Counted from the first letter of the stretch, positions 1 to 8,788 are shown. The stretch: DNA of 13,901 bases from Eubacterium sp. (GCA_023663915.1 JAMPGN010000105.1:1-13901), one strand, 5' to 3'. The notes: generated by a model from the letters alone, not told the origin. Numbers and translations are program-made.

Positions 1-1
1 G

Positions 2-1264
2 GCAGTCCCATTAAGCATGGGGCTTGGGATCTTGGTATATGATGCGACATATGGAAATGACGTGCTGACGACGGTGAGCATGGCGGGCGGATGTCTGGTG
101 ATCTGCGCGGTCATGGAAGTAATCTATGATTTTGATATCAAGAGTTTTTGCAAACATCTTGTGTCCAGTGGTATAGCCGTCGTGGGAGTTGTTTTAATTT
201 TTCTGGTTTTCTACATGGACTTATTCGGGTATGATGATTATATTCCGGAGGTTGGCGAAGTGGACAGCATTGCCGTGAATGTGGACTATTACGGGGAGTT
301 TTGGAATGAAGATTACGGTTATGTCAGTCCGGCGGAGTTTTCCGAAGAGCACATGTACCTTACCGACGTGGAGCCGGCGCTTAAGCTGGCGGACAAGTCG
401 AGAGTGGAAAATGTGGAGGATATGTCCGATCCGAGGAATGTCTATGTATTGTACCGCCTCAAGTCGGGCAGGAGAGTGGGAAGGCGTTTCTTCGTTGATT
501 TTGGCGATCCGGGCAGCGAGGAACTGATGAACAGAATCGTTGGGACGAAGGAGTTTAAAGAGGGGACGTATCAGATTCTGACGGATGGGGATACTCTGGG
601 AAATGCGATTTCCATGACCTATAGCAACGGGGCGACCAATGTTGCGCTTCCGGCAGAAGATGCGCAGAAACTGCGTGAGGCTTACATAAAGGATATGGAG
701 AAGTTTGATTTTTCGCTTGCAGTCAATGAGTTCCCGTGCGGGCGCATTGTTATGGGATTTCCAAACTGGTTCAGCATAAGACTTGATGTGTATGACAGTT
801 TTGAGAATACGATCGCGTATTTACAGTCCAAGGAGGCTTATGATCCGGTGGAGCTGAATCCGGAAGACATTGCGGACATCACGATCACGAATTTCCATTA
901 CGAACTGCAGGATAGCGGAAATTATGACGATATGATTACGCCACTCGCCTATGGCAATACGGTAAATGCGGTGGCGACAAGGGTTGCGGATTCGGCTTTT
1001 GATGGCGATACGTCGGTCACGGAGACTTTTACAGACAAGGAAGATATCGCGCAGATTGTTCCGCATATCTATCCGGCGTACATGGCTTCGGCATGGAACC
1101 ATTACGGCGATCTGGATGATAATTATGATATTTATATTACGTTCCGGAAAGATACGACTTATCCGTATGACAGGAGCCAGTTTGGCGTATATTATAAATT
1201 CTATACGGGACAAGATCCGGATTTTGTGAAAGAAGCGACTGCATTTGAAGCTGGAGAAGAGTGA
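2..1264 (+). CDS. C-terminal part of a membrane protein, DUF6449-like ABC-2-type permease subunit (5' partial)
   Basis: The reading frame is open to the left edge, so the ATG at 17 is probably internal and the true start lies outside the window. About 420 residues are visible. The first ~70 contain two hydrophobic segments (one around GGCLVICAVMEVIY, one around GIAVVGVVLIFLVFYMDLFG), followed by a ~340-residue soluble part that should lie outside the membrane. That part, with features such as VLYRLKSGRRVGRRF and a RIVGTKEFKEG stretch, resembles the DUF6449 domain that I recall at the C-terminus of multi-pass ABC-2-type permeases in Firmicutes; this is recognition from memory, not a search. 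Such permeases usually have their own ATPase, which would be upstream and out of view. The ATPase downstream belongs to a different (MacB-like) class, so operon membership is uncertain. The stop codon (TGA 1262-1264) lies in a tandem repeat. Confidence 0.6.
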   Translation, partial: AVPLSMGLGILVYDATYGNDVLTTVSMAGGCLVICAVMEVIYDFDIKSFCKHLVSSGIAVVGVVLIFLVFYMDLFGYDDYIPEVGEVDSIAVNVDYYGEFWNEDYGYVSPAEFSEEHMYLTDVEPALKLADKSRVENVEDMSDPRNVYVLYRLKSGRRVGRRFFVDFGDPGSEELMNRIVGTKEFKEGTYQILTDGDTLGNAISMTYSNGATNVALPAEDAQKLREAYIKDMEKFDFSLAVNEFPCGRIVMGFPNWFSIRLDVYDSFENTIAYLQSKEAYDPVELNPEDIADITITNFHYELQDSGNYDDMITPLAYGNTVNAVATRVADSAFDGDTSVTETFTDKEDIAQIVPHIYPAYMASAWNHYGDLDDNYDIYITFRKDTTYPYDRSQFGVYYKFYTGQDPDFVKEATAFEAGEE

Positions 1265-1351
1265 GCGGCTGCGCTTGAGATCGGTGAAGAATGGGAGATT
1301 GCGTTGGAGGTCGGTGAAGAGCGTGGGATTGCGTTTAAAGCGGAGAAGAAT
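1241..1351 (+). repeat. 30-bp tandem repeat, about four degenerate copies, spanning the stop codon of the first gene
   Basis: Copies begin at 1241, 1271, 1301 and 1331, each with the pattern GCN-TTN-GAR-xxx-GGN-GAA-GAR and exactly 30 bases (10 codons) apart. Read in the frame of the upstream gene they give AFEAGEE, ALEIGEE, ALEVGEE and a diverged AFKAEKN. The gene's TGA follows copy 1. Without it the frame would run 41 more codons, to the TGA at 1388-1390. The gap between the first gene and the ATPase is therefore mostly this repeat. It may be a former coding extension or simple slippage expansion at the gene end. Confidence 0.8.
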
Positions 1352-1410
1352 GTGAAACGGTATTTAAAGCGAGAAAGAAAGAGCTATTGATAAGTGAGGA
1401 AGGAATGGCG

Positions 1411-2151
1411 ATGAGGACGGGACAGGGAGAACCTGTGATCAGTGTCAAAGATTTATATAAAATCTACCGGGTCGGGGAGACGAAGGTGCGGGCATTAAAC
1501 GGCGTTAGTTTTAGCATCAACCGCGGAGACTTCTGCTCCATCGTGGGAACTTCCGGTTCCGGTAAATCCACGCTCCTCAATATGTTGGCTGGATTGGAGA
1601 GGCCGACGAAGGGCGAGATCGTGATCGCAGGAGAGCATATGGAGACGAAAACAGAGAATCAGCTTGTGGCGTTCAGACGGGAGCATATCGGGTTTATTTT
1701 TCAGTCTTTTAATTTGATGGGAACCATGAATGCGATTGAGAATGTGGCGCTGCCGCTCACTTTTCAAGGGATGGACAAGAAGACGCGCAATGCGAGGGCG
1801 GAGGCGATGATCGAACTGGTAGGTTTAAGCGACCATAAGAAACACCGCCCAAACCAGATGTCGGGCGGACAGCAGCAGCGTGTCGGCGTGGCGAGGGCGC
1901 TTGTGGTGGAGCCGGAGATCATTTTTGCGGACGAACCGACGGGCAATCTGGATTCCAACACTTCGGTGGAAGTGATGAACCTGATGAAAAGGATCGTGCG
2001 GGAGAAAAACCAGACGTTGGTCATGGTAACGCACGATAATTATCTTGCCGGTTTTGCCGATATCGTCCTCCGGATCAAGGATGGAAAGATTATCGAGATC
2101 GAGGACAGGCGCGGCATGGATATGCCGGATGAGATTGAGGCGAAGGTATGA
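1411..2151 (+). CDS. ABC transporter ATP-binding protein, MacB/LolD/FtsE-type
   Basis: A complete nucleotide-binding subunit of about 246 residues that powers a cytoplasmic-membrane transporter or mechanotransmitter. Visible motifs, numbered from the ATG at 1411: Walker A GTSGSGKST with K52, Q-loop Q98 (FIFQSFNLM), signature SGGQQQR at 151-157, Walker B ending D174-E175 (FADEPTGNLDS), and H-loop H208 (VTHD). The QSFNLM and DEPTGNLDS forms are typical of the MacB/LolD/FtsE class, which matches the FtsX-type permease two genes downstream. Start choice: the purine-rich site GAGGAAGGA (1396-1404) sits 6 nt before ATG 1411. ATG 1405 is too close to it, and TTG 1387 would overlap the site. A 1387 start would add only eight residues. 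It probably forms an operon with the ectodomain protein and permease that follow. Confidence 0.93.
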   Translation: MRTGQGEPVISVKDLYKIYRVGETKVRALNGVSFSINRGDFCSIVGTSGSGKSTLLNMLAGLERPTKGEIVIAGEHMETKTENQLVAFRREHIGFIFQSFNLMGTMNAIENVALPLTFQGMDKKTRNARAEAMIELVGLSDHKKHRPNQMSGGQQQRVGVARALVVEPEIIFADEPTGNLDSNTSVEVMNLMKRIVREKNQTLVMVTHDNYLAGFADIVLRIKDGKIIEIEDRRGMDMPDEIEAKV

Positions 2152-2214
2152 GGCGGGTCAGCCAGTTTATCATATTGTAGATTTGTTAATAGGTTCATTC
2201 TAGGTTAGTTCATA

Positions 2215-2312
2215 GGATTCGGGTGTCAAAAGCCCCATAATATAAGTTGAGAGGACAGACTGCACAATCTGCCAGCTAAAGTTTATTGAAGGAGCTTTTG
2301 ACATCGAAATCT
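2215..2312 (+). other. Nested inverted repeat / candidate structured RNA leader between ATPase and ectodomain genes
   Basis: TGTCAAAAGC (2224-2233) and GCTTTTGACA (2294-2303) are perfect 10-bp inverted arms. Outward, pairing can continue through G2223:U2304, G2222:C2305 and, after a small internal loop, 2215-2219 with 2308-2312. Inside lie a second stem AGTTG (2245-2249) with CAGCT (2273-2277) and a third CAGA (2256-2259) with TCTG (2268-2271). There is no T-run after it, so it is not a standard terminator. It fills half of the 206-bp gap, whose remainder shows no convincing promoter. It could be a cis-regulatory RNA, an mRNA processing or stability element, or a small palindromic repeat. I recognise no riboswitch class. 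Confidence 0.5.
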
Positions 2313-2357
2313 TCATAGAAAGAAAAGGGTAAGGTCTAAAGGGAGCGGATAACAGAA

Positions 2358-4244
2358 ATGAAAAAAAGAGAACGGAATGAGGGAAGACGATTCATAGGAA
2401 GGAAGGCGGGAAGACTTCTGACTGCTGCTGCGTGCGTGCTGGCTGCGGCTTTCGGTGTTTCATCCATACCGTATATGCCAGAGGCAATGCCTTATGTTGA
2501 GGCGACTGGCGGCTCTGTAACCCAGAATCCGGCCGGAGATCAGAAATTAGACCAGAGTTCGGGCAATGTGGAGAATGTCAGCGGCAATACGACTAATACA
2601 GTCAACACGGTCAACCGTACTTCCGACAGCATCATCAACGATGACGACAGGGCGGATGCAGATGCGGACATGCTCTACTATATGCAGAGTCTGGAAGTGC
2701 GCTATCATCTTGATGCGAAGGTGATGGAGAACCTTCATAAAGTGTTCGACAGCGCGGTATATTATATTGCGAATACAGAGATGTCCGTCACGGAGCTGTG
2801 GGCGTATGTCGCGCAGACGAAATCGACCATGGAATCTACTGCCGTGGCGACGGTGTCCATGACCACCAGCGAGTTTCTTCAGGTGGGCGACAACTGGCAG
2901 ACCCCGACCGTCAGCGCGGGACAGAAAGTATCGATTGTGCTTCCGATCATGAACTTTGGAACGGAAGAGTTAAATGATCTGATTATAGAGCCGCAGACGT
3001 CTACTGTCGTGTCGGAATGGCCTTTTGAGCCGGATATGACAAATTACTTACAGACAGAGCCGTACATTCCGGGTAATAAGACCAAAGAAGCAGCCATGGA
3101 GAACCGTCGTGAGTTTACTTTTATTTTTACGGTCAGAAGCGACGTCATGAGCGGCTATTATCCGTTAAAATTTAATGTCTCGTACACCAAAGCAGGCGTC
3201 CGGTGCGAAGAGCCGGCGGAACTTACGGTGTATGTGAAGACGATCGGCAAGCCGGGCAGCGGTATCATTGGCGGAAGCGGACAGGAGGCAACGGGCGCGA
3301 AGCCGCGTATTGTCGTGACCGGTTTTGAGACCGAACCTGCGGAAGTTTTTGCGGGAGATACGTTTACACTGACGATACATGTACAGAATACCGCCAAAGA
3401 CCTTGCGGTGACAAATGTGCTTTTTGATATGCAGGCGGCTACGGAAGGGGAAGACAAGACGAACACTTATTCCGCATTCCTGCCTACGTCCGGTGCGAGT
3501 TCCGTCTATATGGACACGATCGGGGCGAATACGGCGGCGGATATCGTGATTGAAATGACGGCAAAAGCCGATCTTGCGCAGAAACCGTATGTATTGGATG
3601 TCAATATGAAATATGACGCGGGTGTCATGTTTGACTTAACGGATAAGGCGAGCGTGTCCATCCCGATTTTGCAGGAGAGCCGTTTCGATACGAGTATACC
3701 GGAGGTAGTTCCCACGGATATTACGGTGGGCGGGCAGTCTAATGTGATGTTCAGTATCTATAATACGGGAAAGACGACGCTCTACAATGTGCAGGTGAAG
3801 TTCCTGGCGGATTCGATTGATGAAGCGTCTGCTTTTGTGGGAAATCTGCAATCCGGCGCGACGGGAAATGTTGATGTTATGTTAACTGGAATTGCGGCGA
3901 CCATGGACGATGGCACGATTACGATGGAGATTTCCTATGAGGACGATGCGGGGAATGTAACGTCTACGGAGAAGCCGATCACGTTGTATGTGACGGAAGA
4001 GTTTTACGACGATATGATGATCGGGGATGACATGATGATGGGTGACGATATGATGATGGAGGAAGAGACAGGACCGAAGAAGGGGCTTATTATCGGCATC
4101 GTGGCTAGTGCGGTTGTGGCGGTCATTGTTATTGCTGCGGTGGTCATCGGTCTGCGCAAGAAACAGAAAGCGGCGAAACTGCTTGCGGATGATCTGCTGG
4201 ATCTGGAAAAAGATCTTGACGGTGAGAGCGAAAGTAAATCGTAG
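2358..4244 (+). CDS. Type I membrane protein with CARDB-like extracellular domains, partner of the MacB-like ABC system
   Basis: A 628-residue protein with an Arg/Lys-rich N-terminus, a hydrophobic signal segment (LLTAAACVLAAAFGVSSI, about residues 20-38), a long ectodomain, one C-terminal membrane helix (about 577-599, GLIIGIVASAVVAVIVIAAVV) and a short charged cytoplasmic tail starting RKKQK. The ectodomain has a Thr/Asn-rich linker, then at least two stretches patterned like CARDB or COG1361 beta-sandwich modules (for example VFAGDTFTLTIHVQNTAKDL and ITVGGQSNVMFSIYNTGKTT). Just outside the membrane is a DDMMxG repeat. Its place between an ATPase and a MacB-type permease, with 40 bp to the latter, suggests that it forms the extracytoplasmic part of the complex or presents substrate; this role is inferred. 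The start follows GGGAGCGG (2341-2348) at a workable spacing. Confidence 0.75.
   Translation: MKKRERNEGRRFIGRKAGRLLTAAACVLAAAFGVSSIPYMPEAMPYVEATGGSVTQNPAGDQKLDQSSGNVENVSGNTTNTVNTVNRTSDSIINDDDRADADADMLYYMQSLEVRYHLDAKVMENLHKVFDSAVYYIANTEMSVTELWAYVAQTKSTMESTAVATVSMTTSEFLQVGDNWQTPTVSAGQKVSIVLPIMNFGTEELNDLIIEPQTSTVVSEWPFEPDMTNYLQTEPYIPGNKTKEAAMENRREFTFIFTVRSDVMSGYYPLKFNVSYTKAGVRCEEPAELTVYVKTIGKPGSGIIGGSGQEATGAKPRIVVTGFETEPAEVFAGDTFTLTIHVQNTAKDLAVTNVLFDMQAATEGEDKTNTYSAFLPTSGASSVYMDTIGANTAADIVIEMTAKADLAQKPYVLDVNMKYDAGVMFDLTDKASVSIPILQESRFDTSIPEVVPTDITVGGQSNVMFSIYNTGKTTLYNVQVKFLADSIDEASAFVGNLQSGATGNVDVMLTGIAATMDDGTITMEISYEDDAGNVTSTEKPITLYVTEEFYDDMMIGDDMMMGDDMMMEEETGPKKGLIIGIVASAVVAVIVIAAVVIGLRKKQKAAKLLADDLLDLEKDLDGESESKS
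4008..4061 (+). repeat. Three 18-bp tandem copies encoding DDMMxG repeats
   Basis: Three consecutive 18-bp units encode DDMMIG, DDMMMG and DDMMME (residues 551-568 of the ectodomain protein), immediately followed by an acidic EE pair and the membrane helix. Eight methionines and six aspartates in 18 residues is extreme. Copies differ at synonymous positions (GACGAT versus GATGAC), so the repeat has had time to diverge while the peptide stayed constant. Confidence 0.85.
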
Positions 4245-4284
4245 AAGGGAAGAGCAGACGGCGGTAGCAGGAGTGGAGTGATAT

Positions 4285-5622
4285 ATGAGATTCCTTGACT
4301 TGCTGCGGATGAGCAGCAGTAACTTATGGAAAAGAAAAGTGAGGACTGTGCTGACAGTTTTAGGCGTGGTGATTGGCGTTGCATCGATTGTAGTCATGAT
4401 CTCTTTAGGGTTGGGCTTGAGTCGTTCGCAGATGGAACAGATGGAATCCTATGGCAGCCTGACGCAGATCACAGTGTATGAACCGTGGAATAATGACAGT
4501 TCGGAAGAAAAGCGGCTGGATGACGATCTTGTCCGGGAAATAGAGGGAATGGAGTATGTGGAGTCGGTGTGGCCGATTCTGGAAAGTTCCGCGATCGCCA
4601 AGTATGGCAGTTATGAAGGATATCTGCAGATCAGAGGTATGCCGAAGGAAGCATTTGCACAGATGGATATCAACGTCGGGGAAGGACGGCTGCCCGGCGA
4701 AGACGAGAAATTGACATTTTTCTATGGCAATGAGGTGATCCAGAATTTCTATAATTCCAAAGGAAGCGGCGGGAGTTATTGGGAGACGGGCGTTTTGCCG
4801 GATATTGATTTGATGAACGATACCATTTTTGTTATTTTTGATACGAACGCGTATTATTCCGCAGGGGGCACGACGGAGGACGGGCAGACCATACCGCCGC
4901 CCAAAAAGTATATGATCGAGGCATGTGGTGTGGAGGAAACGATTGAAGACAACTGGTCGCAGTACGGCTGGTATACGTTCTGCGATATTGACCAGTTGAT
5001 CCCGCAGCTCAAGAAAATGTTTAAGAATAAAGTGATTCCCGGTCAGCCGCAGACGAAGACGGGCAAGCCTTATAAAGAGATCTTTTACAGTGAGCTGGAT
5101 GTCAATGTGGATACGATGGATCATGTCATGGAAGTGCAGAATTATCTGACGGATTTAGGCTATGAGGCTTACAGCAATGCGGAGTGGGTGGAGTCAAACC
5201 AGAAGACCATGGCTACCATTCAGATGGTGCTTGGCGGTATCGGTGCGGTATCGTTATTTGTGGCGGCGATCGGTATTACCAACACGATGATGATGTCTAT
5301 CTATGAGCGGACGAAAGAGATCGGTGTCATGAAGGTGCTTGGATGCGATCTTAGGAACATCCGAAGTCTCTTTCTGATGGAGGCAGGGTTTATCGGATTG
5401 ATCGGGGGCATCATCGGACTGATCTTGAGTTTTACGATTTCCACGGTGATGAATAAACTGGCGCAGGCGACGGGGGAGTACGGGAGCGGGATTTCCTATA
5501 TTCCGTTCTGGCTTGTATTATTGTCGCTTGTGTTTGCGATACTGGTGGGCATGATTGCGGGATTTTTCCCGGCAAGAAGGGCTATGAAACTTAGTCCGCT
5601 GGCGGCAATTCGGAATGAGTAA
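4285..5622 (+). CDS. ABC transporter permease, MacB/FtsX family
   Basis: A 445-residue permease with the classic MacB layout. A short N-terminal amphipathic stretch (LLRMSSSNLWKRKVR) precedes TM1 (about 22-46, VLTVLGVVIGVASIVVMISL). A ~265-residue extracytoplasmic MacB_PCD-like domain follows, then a C-terminal FtsX block with three helices (about 314-337, 365-390 and 411-432). The motif after TM2, SIYERTKEIGVMKVLGC, is a hallmark of FtsX-type permeases, and the protein ends with the usual FFPARRAMKLSPLAAIRNE pattern. These permeases dimerise and usually transmit mechanical work to extracytoplasmic partners rather than forming a classic channel. The ATPase at 1411 and the CARDB-like protein at 2358 are the obvious partners. 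GGAGTGGAG just upstream gives the ribosome site. No poly-T terminator follows; a large palindrome begins 11 bp after the stop. Confidence 0.92.
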   Translation: MRFLDLLRMSSSNLWKRKVRTVLTVLGVVIGVASIVVMISLGLGLSRSQMEQMESYGSLTQITVYEPWNNDSSEEKRLDDDLVREIEGMEYVESVWPILESSAIAKYGSYEGYLQIRGMPKEAFAQMDINVGEGRLPGEDEKLTFFYGNEVIQNFYNSKGSGGSYWETGVLPDIDLMNDTIFVIFDTNAYYSAGGTTEDGQTIPPPKKYMIEACGVEETIEDNWSQYGWYTFCDIDQLIPQLKKMFKNKVIPGQPQTKTGKPYKEIFYSELDVNVDTMDHVMEVQNYLTDLGYEAYSNAEWVESNQKTMATIQMVLGGIGAVSLFVAAIGITNTMMMSIYERTKEIGVMKVLGCDLRNIRSLFLMEAGFIGLIGGIIGLILSFTISTVMNKLAQATGEYGSGISYIPFWLVLLSLVFAILVGMIAGFFPARRAMKLSPLAAIRNE

Positions 5623-5633
5623 TAAGGGAGGAC

Positions 5634-5784
5634 GCTCCGGCGGAAGTATATTCCGTATGAGCCGCGCTCTCGCTCCGCAAAATGCGTAGCGGACACTAAG
5701 CTCGTGAGTTGCTTTGCAACTCAAAACCTCGCTAAGTGCCGACGCATTTTGAGGGGCTCTTACGAAATATACTTCCGCCGGAGC
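5634..5784. repeat. 151-bp near-palindromic intergenic element
   Basis: The outer arms 5634-5657 and 5761-5784 pair over 24 bp with one mismatch (C5653/A5765). Pairing goes on with GAGCC (5659-5663) and GGCTC (5755-5759), then AAAATGCGT (5679-5687) with ACGCATTTT (5742-5750), then CACT-A-AGC (5694-5701) with GCT-A-AGTG (5731-5738). It closes in a perfect stem-loop GAGTTGC-ttt-GCAACTC (5706-5722). The element fills nearly the whole gap between the permease stop and the lipoprotein gene. It has no coding potential and no trailing T-run. It looks like a mobile palindromic repeat (MITE- or REP-like) or a strong RNA hairpin that could end or stabilise the upstream transcript. Confidence 0.85.
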
Positions 5785-5833
5785 TGGCTGTTGAGGGCGG
5801 TAGCGATATGTGCGTTACGAAGAGGAAATGGTT

Positions 5834-7156
5834 ATGAAATGTAGAAGGGTGAAAAAATATTTTATAAGGTTGGCGGCAGCCGCTTGTATGATTGTTTTCT
5901 TGATGGGGTGTGGGAAGACAGAGGGAGCGGCGGCTGGACAGGATGTTGAGGGGCAGGATATTGAGGAATTTCCGGATGGGGATTATGTGTCGGAAGACGG
6001 CGTGAGCGACGGAGAGGGAGACGTGAGCGGTACGGATACGGGAAGCGGTGTCGTTGACGGCGGCTTGGAGAATGGAGCAGATGAGCCAGAGAGCGCGTTG
6101 AATCGTGTTGACGCGTCGGGAGCGGGTGATGCCGGGCAGAGTGGCACAAGAGAAGGTGTTTTGGAGGTACCTGAGGGCGGTAGGAGATTGACGGCGGAGG
6201 AATTGCGAGAATATAGTGAATGGGTGAAGGGACAGTCGGTATATGGATTTTTACTGTCGGATTGGCAGGTGCCTACGCAGGTTGATTTGTTCGAGGTGAT
6301 CTATAGTGGCGCGGGGATTTCGCATGAGGGGACGAAGGAGCAGAAGCAGGCATTTCTGGATCGATATGGACAGGAAGAGATCTATACGGACTTTCTGGTG
6401 ATCGACAGGGCGGATATGAATGCTTTTTTGCTTGAAAAAGTGGGGTTGACGTATGATGAGATGCTTGCGAAGGGGAATACAGGGCTGGAAGGGATTTATT
6501 ATCCAGAGCTGGATTGCTTTTGTCTGGAAGCGGGCGATACGAATTATTGTATGTTTGAGTGCACGGACGGCGTGATCAATGAGGAAGGGACGATTGTTAC
6601 ACTGTGTTTTGAGAGTGACAGTGATTGGGTGAAGAAGTGTGAGACCAGGGTAAATATAGCTGGCGGCACGAAGGCGATTCTTGGGAATCATATTGTGGAA
6701 GGCGATGTGGTCAATGTGAATGTGGGGTTGTCAGCAGATGTGCCAACGGAAATGGTTTGTCTGATTGAGAAGTCGGTGTTTGAGAATTTGCATACGGATG
6801 CGGATGCCTCGGCGGTGGAGAATGATTATGTACTTGGGGATTGGAGCAAGATCACGAAGGAGGCATTGCAGGGGACGTGGTATCATCACCCGAAGGATGC
6901 GGGCGATAACAAAGAATATGATGTGATATTGCGGTTGGACGGGGACGACGCGATTGTCTATTATCCGTCGGTAACGTTTTACGGAGAAACGCGTTATGAG
7001 TGGGATGTGGTGGATAGGAGTGATAGGGGCTTGTGCCCGGAACTTGCGATCTACTGGCGTGGAACACATGACGGCGAACTCGCATGGTACATACTCGGCA
7101 TTTCCGATGCAAGGGATTATTTCTGGTGTAACGGGGAAGTGTTTTATAAACAGTAG
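5834..7156 (+). CDS. Lipoprotein of unknown function with acidic linker and C-terminal GTW-motif domain
   Basis: A 440-residue predicted lipoprotein. A basic N-terminus (KCRRVKKYFIR) and hydrophobic core lead to LMGC with the lipidated Cys at 26. Met at the -2 position is less usual but acceptable. Residues ~30-115 are a low-complexity linker rich in Gly, Asp, Glu and Ser, typical of surface lipoproteins that need reach through the wall. A ~220-residue middle domain, beginning near LTAEELREYSEWV, follows; I do not recognise it. The last ~95 residues start with LQGTWYHH (G347, W349), a GxW arrangement seen at the start of lipocalin-like beta barrels, with alternating strands after it; this is only a structural guess. 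Start choice: AGAGGA (5821-5826) is 7 nt before ATG 5834. GTG 5810 and ATG 5828 fit worse. It is separated from both neighbours by structured gaps and is probably its own unit. Confidence 0.75.
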   Translation: MKCRRVKKYFIRLAAAACMIVFLMGCGKTEGAAAGQDVEGQDIEEFPDGDYVSEDGVSDGEGDVSGTDTGSGVVDGGLENGADEPESALNRVDASGAGDAGQSGTREGVLEVPEGGRRLTAEELREYSEWVKGQSVYGFLLSDWQVPTQVDLFEVIYSGAGISHEGTKEQKQAFLDRYGQEEIYTDFLVIDRADMNAFLLEKVGLTYDEMLAKGNTGLEGIYYPELDCFCLEAGDTNYCMFECTDGVINEEGTIVTLCFESDSDWVKKCETRVNIAGGTKAILGNHIVEGDVVNVNVGLSADVPTEMVCLIEKSVFENLHTDADASAVENDYVLGDWSKITKEALQGTWYHHPKDAGDNKEYDVILRLDGDDAIVYYPSVTFYGETRYEWDVVDRSDRGLCPELAIYWRGTHDGELAWYILGISDARDYFWCNGEVFYKQ

Positions 7157-7187
7157 AATCATTCAGATAGAATAAAGAAGACTTTCT

Positions 7188-8631
<1,444 letters not shown>

Positions 8632-8669
8632 TGTTTCATAAAATATAAAGATAAGTGAATGATTACGGG

Positions 8670-8697
8670 AAACGACGGTTTGCGGGCTGTCGTTTTT
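8670..8697 (+). terminator. Rho-independent terminator of the enolase gene
   Basis: AAACGAC (8670-8676) pairs with GTCGTTT (8689-8695), extended inward by G8677:U8688 and G8678:C8687. The loop is about eight bases and a run of five T (8693-8697) overlaps the 3' arm. Placed 38 bp after the enolase stop, it separates that gene from the membrane-protein operon. Confidence 0.82.
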
Positions 8698-8707
8698 CTG
8701 TTATAAT
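8680..8707 (+). promoter_or_regulatory. Possible sigma-A-type promoter for the DUF5058 operon
   Basis: A perfect TATAAT (8702-8707) lies 16 bp after TTGCGG (8680-8685), a weak -35. The -10 sits within a 19-nt palindrome, TTCTGTTAT-A-ATAACAGAA (8696-8714), which could be an operator or may arise by chance. The start would fall just before the leader hairpins. The placement after a terminator and before a new operon fits a promoter. Confidence 0.45.
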
Positions 8708-8709
8708 AA

Positions 8710-8788
8710 CAGAAGTGACTCCGATGGAGTTCACTTCTGTAAACGCAAATGCAGCGGCTTGTGCCCGGAAAGCGCAATGTGCTTTCCG
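8710..8788 (+). promoter_or_regulatory. Two-hairpin leader upstream of the DUF5058 gene
   Basis: Hairpin 1 spans 8710-8739: CAGAAGTG-ACTCC pairs with GGAGT-TCACTTCTG around a GAT loop, with one extra base on the 3' side. Hairpin 2 spans 8766-8788: CGGAAAGC (8766-8773) pairs perfectly with GCTTTCCG (8781-8788), and may be extended to a small AAT loop. Neither has a T-run. The ribosome site AAGGAGG follows 20 nt later. It could be an untranslated regulatory leader or repeated intergenic palindromes. I match it to no riboswitch class. Confidence 0.5.

Noticed and set aside
2160..2245. Possible promoter upstream of the ectodomain gene (TTGTTA, CATAAT and TATAAG-like hexamers)
   Set aside because: No pair of hexamers has both acceptable matches and 16-18 bp spacing; AT-rich background explains them.
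4004..4397. Long minus-strand open frames opposite the ectodomain gene, permease gene and other genes
   Set aside because: They overlap well-supported plus-strand genes, lack ribosome sites and have biased, low-complexity composition mirroring the sense codons.
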